Below, piece after piece: positions 1 through 17,230 of a stretch of DNA of 64,000 nt. A program made the translations under genes and the position numbers. The stretch spans positions 14,340,001-14,404,000 of the forward strand of contig NC_044020.1 in the NCBI RefSeq assembly GCF_900496995.4, given 5' to 3'. The notes under the pieces were generated by a model. That model did no database searches, was not told the DNA's origin, and was given only the letters and a program-made list of their open reading frames with translations. Every line of letters begins with the position of its first letter. Position 1 is the stretch's first letter. The DNA is from Aquila chrysaetos chrysaetos (taxonomy: Eukaryota; Chordata; Aves; Accipitriformes; Accipitridae).

Positions 1-3000
1 TGCTTTTGAAAAAGAGGAAAGGTGGAGATTAATGGATGACAACTGATTTCAGCAGGTGGGGCTCCGAGAAGAGGTATTAACTATTAGAAGGGCTTGCGAC
101 TCTAAATCAGTGAGCAAAGAGATGCTGTGCTAGGCAAACAGGATTTAATTGACCTACAGTGATGACAGGCTTTAGTATTTTCTCACAGATAATAAGTGGT
201 TGCAGAAAAGAAGATGCCTTAGGCCTTTAACCAAATTGGTCACCTTAAAGCTATGAAATGCCCCACCCAGCACTAATTATTGCTATTGTAACAGTAACAA
301 TGAAATCAAAAGTAACAGCTGTTATTCTTTGCTGCCTTGCCAAGGCTGGTATTTTGTTTGATATGGAGCAAAGAGAGGCTTGATCAACTTAAAATCACCC
401 TTTGTTTCAGAGAGCTTTTGCCATTATGCGAGTAAAACTCAAGTTTCAACAAGTTGTGAAAACAATTCTGTGTTTCCAGCGTTTGCACCTTATGCAGTGT
501 TTTGTGCATCTGTGATGAAGGTTAAAACAGGGATTTGCTCATACTCTTATGTTATGTGATACCCCACAGTTGGACTGTGGCTGTGACTCCCCCTGTAAGT
601 GCCTTTTCTGCCTTCTACCGTCCTCGCCTGTTGTTTATGCGGGTTTTCATGTGGTCAAAATAAGAGGTGACTGCTTTTAAATACAGTAACTAGGAACATC
701 AGCAGGTGGTCTCAAAATCAGATGAGTTGCCTCTTACTAGTTCTATTTTTGAAACAACAAAATAGGTTTGATTCTGTGCCACCACACTCAGCGAGATAAG
801 AAAGCAGAGCATCACAATCAGACATCTGTTCAATGCACAGCCGGAAAGTATTCACCTTCATCCAGCCGAGGGCTTTGATGACCGCCTGCCAGGAGCTAGG
901 GGAGCCCTGAATCTGGGCTAATTGAAGGGATCTGCAGCCAGCTATTTTAATATTTAATAGGCATGTACTGCTGATGGAAATTGCAAGCAAATTACAGATC
1001 TGGCATGTCATGGTCTCACCAGACCCAAACAAAAGCACATGGTGATAAGGACAGAGCACTGCACACTGGGACCTGCAGTCTGCATGGACCTCATTGCTTT
1101 GTTAAAGAGTTGCTGATAAGCTATAGTGTTACTACAAAACTCCACATCTTTCCTAGAAACTATCCTTTCTTCAGTTTTGTTTATAATTTCCAGCTCTTCT
1201 GTTTGTTTTTATATGGGTATAAGAGGGTTTCTTTCTCTTCAAATCAAATCACAGGACCTCACTGTTTCTAGCTCACAGTCTCTCTAATGCTGCTAATCTC
1301 ATATTAACAGCCTACTGACACAGAAGAGACCACAGAAAAGACTGATTGCCAGCTCTCTGGCCCTGTGACCGCATGCTGGTCAGATCTGGATTAATACTTG
1401 AGGCGATTTACCTCAGGAGGCCCTGTTACAAGTGCCTGTAACTCTAAACTCTCCTTGAACTGCCTGGCAGGAGAGGAAAGAGGGGAACCTGTGAATCCAC
1501 AGCTGATGCAGACACAAACAAGGCCCCTGTGAAACTCACTTTTCCTACAGACAATCAAGATAATAGCAGCAAAAAAATCCTTGATTTCAGATAAAAGACG
1601 AGGAGGAGCTGGGTATCAACATCCTCCCAGGGACACAAAATCCACTGCAATGCTCCCCCTTACTACCTGTCGCTGGCAGCAAGTTTGCTTGACTTGAACT
1701 TTTCTGGTTACTAGAAATGGTTATCCAGGAGCACAGGCAAACATGCTGATTTCCTCCAGCATTTATGTAGCAGTATAGCCCTGCTGTGTAGGCTAATTCA
1801 GGTACGAGAGTGACTCTTTCAGCTTTAAAAACAGTTTAAGCTGTTCACATTTAAGGAAAGATGGAAAAACACCATCATTCTTGTTTGGTGATGAGCATCC
1901 ACGTGACAGTTTGGTTCACCAGCCCAAAAGGCCTCGGGCTCTTCTCCAGGGCTGGCCTGTACCTCCTACACTTGACTGCTGCTCCATGACCCTACATAGT
2001 AGGAGGAGGGTGCTGGGATGATGGATCAGGCTGACCAGCTGTGCTTGACGTCACCCAGCAGAAAACAGTCCACGCGCTGCTTCTGAGCTGCACGAGGAAT
2101 ATGCCTGACTGCCAGGGAGAGAAACAGAGGCAGAAGCCGATGCTGCCCACAACCAGGTCAAGCTCCAAGGCTTCACGTGTGCCCGAGTCTGGAGCTAGAG
2201 CATCTCTCGTCTCCACTAAGATCCTTCTATTTCAGAATTATTTCGTTTTGCTTGTTAACAAATTGCCAGTAAAATACATAATTGTTCCTGGCCTGAAGTT
2301 AAACAATCCTGTTACTGAGTTACTATTATTTGCAGGTCAGAGAGCTGCAAGAGGTTTGGCCTTCAAGGCACCACACTGTCCCCTCTAGGAAGAGGGGTGA
2401 AGTACAAAAACATTCTACCGTGCCTTACAGAGAAATTAATTTTACCTATAATTATTGTTATTACAAGGCTATTTGTTCCACCTTGGCTCCTTAAACAACC
2501 ACACTGCAACTCCTACCTCTCCCCAACCTTTCCCAGCCTCTAACATAACTGCACAAGTGTTGCAGCTCACATATCTTTCCATAGGTCTTTATTAATAAGG
2601 AGCATCTGCAGGGAAACAGGATCTGACTCACTCTGCACCACAGCTGCTCACTTCCTCACCTGAAACAACAGCCTTGTTTCAAAAGTCACCTCCATCACCA
2701 CAGCAGCCAACTCCAATATCACCAGGGCAATGCTGTGCTGCCCTTCTAAGGGACAGAATATTCATGGCTGCTCCCCACGAAAGAAATTCTTGAACGATAT
2801 CTTTGTGTATTGCAAACTTACCTTGTTTTCGTGCTGTCTTGCTCCTTTTCTGAGTCTCTGTGGGGAGTATCCAGCCAGTGTGAGTCTTTTTCAAAATTGA
2901 TTCCTTATCCATATTTGGGAATTTGTGCTGGGCACTAGCTGGTACGAGGCATGTTCTTCCCACAGTGCACTTTGGGACTTGTAGTTCCCCAAAAGGAATG

Positions 3001-3590
3001 TTGTTTTCCAAATTGCAGGCACCAAGCAACAGAAACAGAAGTCTGAAATGCCTTTACCTCTGCCTTTGCTTAGCTGCTGGGTCCTTCCTTTTACAATGTT
3101 TCTGTGCTGTGGTTTCACCTTAACCAGCCTGAATCCTCCAGGAACTTCTGCCACAGTTAATGGCAGAGCGTGCAAGCCCCTTGGGTGCACCACTCCGCAA
3201 AAGCTGCTACTGCGGAGTGCTCCTGCTGGTACCGTGAGGGGCAGGTGCGTGGTCCTGCCTCCTGGAAACAGCTACTTATGAGAAGAGAGTTATGAACCAG
3301 TTTTTAATCGTACTTTCCACACTTTCTTCCCTGCTTCCAACACTGAAATGGCATAGAAACTCTCCTTTAAAAGACGGGTTTTACTTTTCAATATGTTCTG
3401 CATTAGCCTATTTGATTTTTTTTTTTAATTAAATAATCATAGTAGGGGGTCAGCATTACAAAATAAATAAATCGTGCCTCTCCTATAGAGAATAATTTTT
3501 GAACAGAGTTTGCACTAACCGCCATAATAACCTGGTAACCAAGACACCCTGCTGTTTTTAAGTAACAGCTGAAGAACGTGAATCGTTGCC
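1..3590. other. Upstream stretch with no recognised gene
   Basis: I see only short open frames here, none resembling a known protein and none with a convincing exon structure. In human, MICAL3 lies head-to-head with PEX26, so a MICAL3-type gene may read leftwards from this area, but no MICAL3 coding exon could be identified. The one notable motif is a ZNF143-like site near 2980, listed separately. No repeat of known family was recognised. Confidence 0.5.
2973..2985 (-). promoter_or_regulatory. ZNF143/Staf-like motif
   Basis: On the minus strand this reads ACTACAAGTCCCA, close to the ACTACAATTCCCA core bound by ZNF143, a factor usually found at promoters. It lies about 600 bases left of the CpG island and points away from PEX26. 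It could belong to a leftward promoter or be a chance match; binding is inferred from sequence only. Confidence 0.35.
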
Positions 3591-4720
3591 TGCCGGGTAC
3601 TGATGGAGACGCTGTTACTACGCCCGAACTCCAGCTGCTTTAACAGCGCCACCTGCTTAACGCCGTGGACACGGGGCGACCGAGGAAGGGCCCCGGAGGA
3701 AGAGGGGGCCAGGAGAGGAGGGCCCCCATCACGCCGGCCAGGCTGCGCTGCTGGAGCAGCGGGGGAGCGCGCTCCCTTTACTCCCCACGCCAAACCCCCT
3801 CTCCTGCTTGCCCGGCCGCGGTGAGGAGAGCTGCAAGACCGCAGCCGTGCCGCCCGGTTCCGAAGCGGCCTCCTCCGGGGCCCGTCGCTCGGCCGGGACA
3901 GGCTCGCGGCTGGGCTGCGCTGACGCCCGGCGGCCGCGGGGAGAACGGCAGCGGCCGCTGCGGGGCTCTGCCCCGCCTGCTAACGAGGGCAGCCGGGCGG
4001 GGAGCGGTGGCTCGGCCCTCTCCCCTCGGCAGCCACACGAGCGAGGAACTGAAGGGGCGTTTTGGCAGCGACCGGCACCGCTGAAAGCGCCGCGGTCCCG
4101 CAGCCTGCGGCCGCAGCTTCTCGGAGAACCCCCGCAGACCCCGCGTTTAACCAGAGCCGGCTCTGCCCCCGCCCCGGCGGCCGTCGACCGCCGCTCCCTC
4201 ACGCCACCGCTGGACTACACGTCCCGCCGCCCCGCGGGGCGGGGAGAAGATGGCCGCCGGGGCGGCCCTTCCGCTGCCGGGAGGCGGCGGCGCGGGGTTT
4301 CCCTCACGGCCTTCCGGGGCCGCGGGTAGGCCCGGCGGCTGCGGCGGCTTGCCCGAGCGGAGCCCGGCCCCGGGGGGCGCGGCGGCGGCGCTGGAGCCGC
4401 AGCCGGAGGCGGGCGGGCGGCGGGGCGCGGGGAGGGCGGTGGCGGCAGCGGCAGTCCTCCCGGCAGCCCTCCCGCCGCCGCCGCCGCCATGAGGAGCGAG
4501 CCTGTGGCCTGGCCCCCGGTCTCGGCCCAGGCGGCCTCGCTGCTGGAGGAGGCGGCGGACCTGCTGGTGCTGCATCGGGACTTCGCCGCTGCCGTGGAGA
4601 AGTGCGAGGCGGGCTGCGACAGCCTGGGCCCCGGCCCCGGGAGGTGCGAGCCGGGCCTGCGAGGCGGGGAGAGGGCGGCGCTGGGAAGTGGCTCGCTGTC
4701 ATAGAATCATTTAGGTTGGA
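3590..4720. promoter_or_regulatory. CpG island promoter of PEX26, possibly bidirectional
   Basis: The stretch is very GC-rich and dense in CpG, with many GC boxes, and it ends inside PEX26 exon 1. No TATA box is evident, as expected for a housekeeping gene. Several long open frames across it on both strands are products of GC bias and are not called as genes. Because the human neighbour MICAL3 is divergent from PEX26, the island may drive both directions; that part is inference. Confidence 0.75.
4214..4225 (+). promoter_or_regulatory. ZNF143/Staf-like motif in PEX26 promoter
   Basis: The sequence ACTACACGTCCC, followed by GCCGCCCC, resembles the ZNF143 core ACTACANNTCCC. It lies about 265 bases before the PEX26 start codon inside the CpG island, a typical place for this factor. 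Motif match only. Confidence 0.45.
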
Positions 4721-7700
4721 AAAGATCTTCAAGATCATCGAGTCGAACCGTCATCCATGTCCTGTCGCACCGGCGTCAGGCTGGCTTCGAACTGCAGGCC
4801 GTGTCTGCCTTGTTTGGGGTTTTAGCTTTTTAATGGGGGCTTTGGGGGTTTAATAAATTGGGGTTTTTTTGGTGGGGGGGTAGAAACTTCTTCGGTTCGA
4901 GTATAAACACTATCAGTATGAATGGCAGTAGCACCGATGGTCCTCCCTGTGGTTTTGCTTAGCTCTTTTTTAATTATCTAACTTAATGGAAGGTGGTGCT
5001 TGTTGCTAAAAAGCGAGTTAGTAACCGTTTAAAACCCAGCTTGGCTTTGGCTGCTATTTGGTAACGGCCTGTCTGTGTTTTATATGAAGGGATCTGTGCG
5101 TGTGTGAGGGAAGCAAGGTGTGCCTAGGAGCCTTCCCCACGTCCTCCTAGAGATACAGACTCAGTGCACCTTCTTGAGGGGTTGAATTTGCCCTTTTATG
5201 GGGGGTGAGGAGAAGGAAAGGAGGGGAAGCAGCTCCCCGAGAACTGTAGAGTACCTAGGCTAGGCTGCAGCTCACTGGGAGGGGTGCAAGGGGAAAGAAA
5301 CGTGGTCGTAAGAAGCGCTTATTTGGGTGTCTCTTCATTACCAGTTCTGCAGAAGTGAAATGCTCCCTTTGTGTTGTGGGAATTCAGGCGCTGGCTGAGA
5401 TGAACCGGTGGAGAGAAGTTCTGTCTTGGGTCCTACAGTATTACCATGTCCCTGAACATCTGCCTCCAAAAGTTCTGGAGCTGTGGTGAGTTTCTGTCTG
5501 TGGCTGTCAGATATACACAAGGCTTGCATTAGGTTTAATAGCAGGCCAGACTTGAATATTGTGAGATATTTTCACTTTGCGTGGTTTAAGTGAGGATGAA
5601 AGCGGAACCTGGGACAGGCCTGTTCTCAACCTGTGTGTGCTGGAGCATGCCTGCAGGCCTGCAGATTGCTTTGCAGTGATAAAGATCAAGAGCGGTGGTG
5701 CTGAGAAAATAACATCAGTGGCTGCACCTACTGTCTGCCTCAGAAATCTCTCTGTGCTTCAAGTGTAGACCTGATACGTGCCCTCGTGATAGCTGCTTAT
5801 GGGTAGTAACTGTCAGTGATCTCCACTTTTACAAATAGTTAGTGTTTTCTAATATTTCTTTCTTGTATTTCAGTATTCTGTTATACAGCAAAGTGAGAGA
5901 GCCCCAGGTGATGCTGGAGGTTGGCAGTAGCTGGCTGAGAGACCAAACCAATAAGAGCCTCCCTGAGTACGGTTCATTGCTGGAGCTCTATCTGTTACAT
6001 GTGTTGCTTCCGCTTGGTCAGTTTGAGGGGGCAGAAGAGCTCGTACGTGGCTGTGATGTTTTTGACGGCGAGCAGCAGCTAGCATTTCTCGGGACCATTT
6101 GTGAAAGCCGATGTCAGTGGACTCAACAAGAAGAGATGCACTCGGCTGCTGAAGAGCAGCAAGATGCAGCAACAGAAACTGTTTTGGGTAGGCTTTCCCT
6201 CTGTTGTTTGTGCCTTTTTTATTTTTTTTTTTTAATTATTTTATTTCAAGTTAGTTAGTCCCTTACTAACAAAGGGTAGCAAGTATTAACTAGGTATTAA
6301 GAATATTGTCATGACAAACCAGCCACAAGGAAGTCCAGTTGGGTTTCACAGAAGGAAATGGAAAACTTAGCAATCAGTTTGCTGACAATTACAAAGCATA
6401 TTTAGTCTCTGCCAATGTCAAGAGATGAGAATTGGTTTCCAGGTTAAAAAGCATTTCAGAATAAATGTTTGGGGTTTTTTTGTTTTTTTTGTTTTTTTTT
6501 AAAAAAGGTACAAAAGGGAAACTAAAAGTAACTAGCAATCCTTTAAGGGCACATTTTGTTGGCTCTGTGTACTTTCTGCTTCATCTCCATTTATAGTTGA
6601 GCCCATGCAGAACAATGCATGTCTGGCTTTTAAAGTATTGCTTCTCCTCCAGAACTGTAAATCACTTGTCGTTATCTCCCAGGAGAGAAGCTGGAACTAC
6701 TGTGGTATAAGATCATATTATACTAAAGTAGATGCCTAAAAAAAAGGTATAATGAATTGTATTATAAAATTGTACTGTTTCTCTGTTCCCTATTACAAAA
6801 AAAAAACCCAACCAAACTCTCAGGGAATCAAACTAAGAACAGTCTTACTTTAGTATCTTAGTTTTTTATTACCTGTATCTATGTGATTACTTTTTTTACT
6901 TTACTTTGCCCTAATAGCCTTTCTGTTCTTGTATTCTAGGTGCTCTGTCCCAAAAGCTCTTGACCATGTTGATGTTGCTACGTAGAGCACTGAGGTCCAT
7001 GTCTAGCCACTTCTGTTTACTTCCTTACAAAAAGATGCTTTTGGCTACTTTTCTGCTCTACCTGGTGGTGGTGAGATTAGACCCAGGTACAGCATTAAGA
7101 TTTAATTTTTTTTTTTTAATCCCCTTATGGTTACAGAGAAGAAAATAGTTGATTTTAATACATTTGGTCTGTGTAAATGTTTCATATTTGGGAGACACAA
7201 AAACTGGGTGGCTAGGAACCTATTATTTGGGCTTGTTTCTAGTGTTTCCAGCTGCAGTCCATGTAGAAAGATGTAGCTCTACAAAAGATGGTTTTCTGTA
7301 AACAGTTATTCCATCCTTGGCTCTTTCCAACGAAGCACAGATTGTGAGAGGCAGGCTGAGCTATCCTAGACTCAGCCTCTGCCTCAGTCATCTTGAGGCA
7401 CTACAAGGTGAATATCTTTTGGAAGACTGATTGCCTTCTAGGGCTGTCCTGTCAGGAAAGCGGAGAGTTGCCCAGGGCAGCAACGTAGTCATGCATTTGA
7501 TTTGTTTATGCTGGAGTCTTGCTACTGATGGCTGCTGCTGTCACTGAAGAATGGGCTGGTCCCATGACATAGAGGTAGCAGCTGGGGCACGGAGGGGATG
7601 AGCGTTTCCCCTTCTGCTGGGTGGCATGTGCTCCATAGCTGTTCTGCAAGTAGTCCATTGGAAAATACTGAAGAAGACTTGCTAGGGATGTGAGCAGTGC

Positions 7701-7963
7701 CCTCAGTGAAGGCCCAAGTACTGAACCAAACAGAAGGACGTAAGACAACTAGGTTTCGATTAACTCTAGTTCAGATTAGTTCTTTCTTAATATGTTTAGT
7801 GTATTTTAGTTTTTACCTTTTATAATAAAGGCTCTTTTGCTTTTTGTTTTTTTCTGCAGCTTCTCCCACATCACTGCCGTTCATTTACAAACTGGTCCAG
7901 CTCTTCCGACAGGCTTGGGCAGCTGTATTTTCTCCAATCCATAGGCCTCCAATTCAAGACTAA
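4489..7963 (+). CDS. PEX26: Peroxisome biogenesis factor 26, five coding exons
   Basis: PEX26 is a tail-anchored peroxisomal membrane protein that docks the PEX1-PEX6 ATPase, which recycles the import receptor PEX5. Coding exons are 4489-4643, 5345-5485, 5874-6187, 6940-7086 and 7860-7963. All junctions are GT-AG and phases agree, giving 286 residues (human 305). The start ATG follows GCCGCCGCC, and [15 protein letters not shown] matches the human N-terminus. Exon 2 carries [11 protein letters not shown] and VLQYYHVPE, the region hit by human disease mutations, with the usual Gly and Arg kept. Exon 4 encodes the hydrophobic tail anchor at about residues 236-248 ([12 protein letters not shown]), preceded by PYKK. 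The C-terminus IQD resembles human IRD. Intron 1 holds a CR1 remnant. Identification is firm; exon edges were set by hand from splice sites and phase. Confidence 0.96.
4699..4762 (-). mobile_element. CR1 LINE 3'-end fragment in PEX26 intron 1
   Basis: The run CATAGAATCATTTAGGTTGG and what follows are the reverse complement of the CR1 3' end, including one unit of its ATTCTATG terminal repeat. It closely matches the first part of the longer CR1 copy near 41242. Only about 60 bases remain, a typical heavily 5'-truncated bird CR1. Confidence 0.8.
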
Positions 7964-10470
7964 GTGTCTTCCGTTACAGAATGCATTTTTCTCTGCTGCT
8001 GTAAAACTGTCAGCTTGTCTTGAGGATGTTCTCAGGCTCTTCAAGGACTGTTGAAATCAGTGTCCTAATTGAGATGACCACCTGTGAACTCCTGTGTGGT
8101 GATACCTTCATTTTTCAGATGGGGAACGGTGGTGTGTGAATTTTGAAACCACACCAAGTATTCCTGATGTTTTGCTTGGCTCTACAGCACTGTTCTGTCC
8201 AACACCAGGGTAAAGCCACTCCTTGTGTAATCTACAACTGAGTAAGAATCCTCCTTTTCAAACACTTTGCTTCAGATGTAGCTCTTGAGTGAGCGTTGTG
8301 TAGCCAGTTATGAACTATGGAAGAAGGCTCCATCCTTGCAAATGCTGGGCAGTTCTCTGAACAAGTGTTCTGAAATAGCGTTCCTGGAGGCATGACTGTA
8401 AAAGGCAACAGAGTACCAATAATTAGGGGAATATTCTGTTTTGCCTGAAGACTTCTGAAAAGCCCAGTTCCTGCAGCATGGGATTTAGGACAAGCATGTG
8501 GAAGAAAAACACTGGAGAAAGTGAAGCCTATTGCATTTTGAAGGCCATGGTTTCTCTTGTGACTGATGCCTCCTTATACAGGCACTCGTGATTTTAGTCA
8601 CATTTAACCCAGAAAGCCAAGGTGGTGGGCCACAAAGACTATTGTGCTGCACCTACTCTTCTTAAATGCAAATTACAGCACTTTGTGCTTGCCTGATGCA
8701 TAGTAATTCTTAGGAGCACATGGTGGTCATAAGGGAATAGATTTATTTTTTTAAACTATATTCTATATTATTGTTTAGTTGAACAACTGAAGTTGTTGTA
8801 TTGTTTTACTCTTTCCCTACCTCTTGCTTTGTTTATGTAGCTATCAAGAAGTCTCCGTATGTTTAAAATTGCCTCCCGTCCCGAATATCTAAAGTCCTGG
8901 GTTACATGGGAGCCATTTAGCAATGCTCTATCATTCAGAACAAAAGTTCATTAGTAGGTAGAAAGAGATACTTCCCTGACATCCCAAAACCTTCCCCAGT
9001 TCCGTGGTGAGAAACTTGCTGTCTTTGCAGAGGATCTGTCACCAGACAGACCCCATTTCTGACCACTTGGGGCACAAAGTGGAGGTTTGGAGTCAAACAT
9101 TAATTTCTTCTCCATCCATCCATCCACCTGTCATCAACTGACAAAGGGTAAATTCCAAAGGAGAGAGTACTGACTTAAATATTGCTTTCACAGGAGCAAA
9201 CTCTGGAGAGGACAAGTTAAAGGCAAGGAGCCTTCGTGGCAAACAAGTAGCCAGCCATCCCAGCATCTGTGCCAAAAGGATTCAGGCTGACTGATGTCAG
9301 CCCAAACTACAAAATGCTGAACAAAGCAGCCTTTTTGGTAGGCAAATTCTATTCAACACACCAAACCTATGAAAAATAGCCAATATAGATCCCACTTTGA
9401 TGTCTTACAACAGTAGTCCCCTTCAGGTTGTTCCTTTGTCTCCAGCAGTAGCCACACACCGAGGCGGTGGCTATTTCTGTTTTCTTCACATGGATAGCGG
9501 GCTGTTGGCGCCTTCAGACTGTGTGCAATCTGTTGCTTTTCTATCTACTGGGACACTTTGAAAACAGTCTGCATCTTCACTGCTAAAAATAGTTCTGTCT
9601 CTATTTCTTCTTGGATTATCCCAATAGAGAAATACTCCAGTATTAGTGTCAGATAAACTGGGGTAGGTCATTCATGAATGCAGTAATGACCTTGCCTAGT
9701 TATCACAAGAGTAAAAACCAAAACAATCCCATATCCCTCCCCAAAGTTTTTGTCCCTGCTAGGACTTTATACCAGGGTACGTAGCACATAATGCTTCACC
9801 ATGTTAAAACGTTACTTCTTGCATACTCTGTGCGCATAGGGAAGAGCTGCTCTTGATACTGCTAAATGTTCTTGTAATCCAACTATAAGTGTAGTTACAA
9901 CTCTGCAACCAAGAGTCGACGGGAAACCAGGTAGAATAAAACACAGAAGCTCTGTCTGGAGTTGAGCTCTTTCAAGACATGACTAAGTTGTGTCTACTGG
10001 CCCCTACTTTGCAAGGCCTCACTATTAAGTCCTTTGTAAGCCAGGTAATGAAATAGCAAACTTCACTCTGAAGTCAGGCCAAATTCTCACCAAACTGACT
10101 GTTTAGGTAACAACCATTTTTCACTCTAGTTTTCTATTAACATTTTTAGTTAGATGGCAGGGATGCAACTTTGGAGGTTGGGACCAGTGGTCTGAGCAGG
10201 CCATACATTATGTTTAGAATGCTGTTAAATGTCATAGCCACTCATTTACCAGGACTTTAACATTCAACTTGATTTTAAGTGTAGGTTGGTAACCTTCTTT
10301 TTTTTTTTTTTTTTTTTTTTTGAGTACTACTCATTTAGTGTTTTTATTGTATTTAATTCATCATGAGAGGGCAAGAAGGTAGAAACAAGCTGGCAGGGGT
10401 TTTTTTGCAATTAATACTAAAACTGCAGTATGTAATTTTTACAATAAAGTGGCTACTAATTTACTTCTTT
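7964..10470 (+). other. Probable PEX26 3' UTR and downstream sequence
   Basis: No coding exon was found after the PEX26 stop. Canonical AATAAA signals lie at 9935-9940 and 10443-10448, the second shortly after a long T run. Either could end the PEX26 transcript, which would then have a 2 to 2.5 kb 3' UTR. The short open frames here look random. Transcript data would be needed to place the end. Confidence 0.45.
10298..10321. repeat. Poly-T tract
   Basis: A run of about 24 T residues, the longest homopolymer in the window, seen directly. It could be the A-tail of an old minus-strand retrocopy, but no retrocopy body was recognised beside it. Confidence 0.9.
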
Positions 10471-11639
10471 GTAGAGTTGCTTATTTGTGCTGTGATTTAA
10501 GTATATGAAAACTTCTGTGTTTAATGTATTGATAGTTAACAGTTTTCAGTTAATTTCTGGAAATGTTTCACTACATGTCCTCGTTGTACAGGCATATTTG
10601 AATTAAGTAGAAGACTTGTTCAGTATGAATCTGATGAGATCTAATCAACTGATGATATTGGTAGAGTGTAAGTCTGCATTTTCATAGGACTTCAGAGGGT
10701 GGTAATTACTTTGTGAAAGATCCATCATATTTTTTTTTTTAATCTATGTCTCTGTGTACCTTGGGATGGCCAAGACCAGCACTACCAAGAATAAAGTACC
10801 TGGTATTTATCTTTAGCTGTGTTTTTCTCTGCACTGTCATTGTATCGTGGAGGGAAAAGACATATCCTTGGGGATCCTACTGTTTAAGCCTTGTCAGAGA
10901 GAATGTGTGCATGTACCATGCGTATGCGAACTTTCTGCTAGTAAGTCCAGGTATAAAAGCAAATTATAATTCTGCTCTGTTGTTTTAACATCTTTCTGCT
11001 AGATGCAAAAAACTTGTATTGACCCATATTGTAGGCAGCTGAAAGGCTGAAGAAAAGTTGTCTATAATCAGATGAACAGAGGTCACAAAGATAAGGAATG
11101 GCTGGCAGAAAGATGAGGTTTGGTGCCTTAGCACTAGGAGACAAGGTGATAATCCTATGTACCTTGTCCATAGATGATCAAATACTTGGTCAAGTGGAAT
11201 TCCTTGCAGTTCAACCTGTTCCCCAACTCATTTCAATCAGTGGAACTTAGGCAAGTTAGCTCCATGTCCACCACTCATCTACAGTTGCCTTTGTCAGAAA
11301 GACATCATTTAAAAATAATGCCACCTTTTGAAAGTGTAAATGAAGAAATTCTGAAATGGTTAATAATCTTTTAAATGAGTTATCAGTAGCATATTAACCA
11401 GTTGTTAGAGTTTTAAGGAAGGAAACCAGTTATTTGTGAAGGTCCTCTGTATGTGTTAACATTCTGGTTACTAGTATCAGTTGTAATTTTCTTTTTTTTT
11501 TTTTTAAAAAAACCAAACAAACCCAAGGTTCAGCTTGGCGAATTAACTGGGAAGACTTGCTTAAGAACAGACTTTAGGGCTGGGTCCTGTACATGGGTAG
11601 AAAGCAGGCTGCTGGTGTAGCAGGTGAGTGGGTGGAATG
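10471..11639. other. Intergenic stretch, nothing recognised
   Basis: AT-rich sequence between the PEX26 3' region and the first tubulin exon. It contains further AATAAA words (for example near 10789), a T run near 10730 and a T/A run near 11495. I see no exon, repeat family or RNA gene. Confidence 0.5.
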
Positions 11640-11816
11640 GGACGGTTGCCTGGGAAAGATTATGACCTCTCCTGCCTACACTGTGATGCTGCGGTGCCCC
11701 TGCCAGTGAGGTGTGGATACCCTGCCACCTTGCACCAGGCTGCTTACACAACAGTAGAGACATCAGTAACCAAAGCTGCTGCTACCAGCCAAGAAAGGAA
11801 GCACGCAGGAGAAACC

Positions 11817-11819
<3 letters not shown>
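11640..11819 (+). promoter_or_regulatory. First exon and proximal promoter area of TUBA8 copy A
   Basis: This stretch ends in an ATG directly followed by a GTAAGA donor, the standard vertebrate alpha-tubulin layout in which exon 1 codes only the first Met. It aligns with 21720-21889, the same position before copy B. Shared pieces include CACTGTGA followed by a CTG-rich stretch, CCAGGCTGC, CCTGCCAC and AAGGAA shortly before the ATG. The homology supports both first exons. The transcription start was not located and no TATA box is clear. Confidence 0.7.
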
Positions 11820-16448
<4,629 letters not shown>

Positions 16449-17230
16449 AATTCACTGTGCCCTTTTCTGTGCATAAGATTGTCTCTATGTCTATTTTTTT
16501 CATGTGGCTGCATTTCTGCTTGTCTTACACATACCAAGTCCATTGCCATCTTAGTAGACTATAAACAGGATGAGTTTTCCACTATGAGATCACAAGACAG
16601 TAAATGCAGGATGTATGACCAGATGATCATTCGTCACTTTGCCTCACAGGGTAACAGGCTTCATACTTTTTGCTAATATATCCTGAAAGGATCTCTGTCG
16701 CCTATACTGTCATTTATTCAATACAAAGATACAGTCATGTAGCTGTAATATTATTTGAGGAACTCGTGCTTCAAAATGTCCCACATAATTGCTATGGACA
16801 CTACATAAAGAGAAGTTACCTACAGTGCTCAGTCGAAACATAATGTTTGTAAAGCTGTAAAATGCAGTGAGAACTCTGCTGGTGCCAAGAACATACAGCT
16901 TGTCCTTGTGCCCTACAGAATCCACAGTGTGGGGTGGTTAGAAGGTATGATTTTGCCAGCTGCCATGAGTAGGGGCACAATTCAGGTACTCCTAGCTTCA
17001 GCAGGAGTTTAGAGCACACTATGCTTGTGCAGTGACTGTGTAACAATCATAATTGGATACGTCTGGAGGTACAAGTATGCTGACAGTTCTGCTGTAACTG
17101 CTAAACGAACAACATCTGTGACAGTTAAGGGCCTTAAAATGACCAGCTTGTGGCATGCAGGACAGAAGCATTACCAGTTCCATCAGAAATACTGAGATCA
17201 CAATAAATCAGAACCACAACAAAAAATGTC
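16449..17230 (+). other. Probable 3' UTR of TUBA8 copy A
   Basis: Non-coding sequence after the TAA stop. The first canonical AATAAA downstream is at 17202-17207, which would give a 3' UTR of about 0.8 kb. No other structure was recognised. Confidence 0.5.

Noticed and set aside
4062-4853. 263-residue open frame across the PEX26 promoter
   Set aside because: It runs through the CpG island, is dominated by Arg, Gly, Ala and Pro, and overlaps real PEX26 exon 1 in another frame; GC bias explains it.
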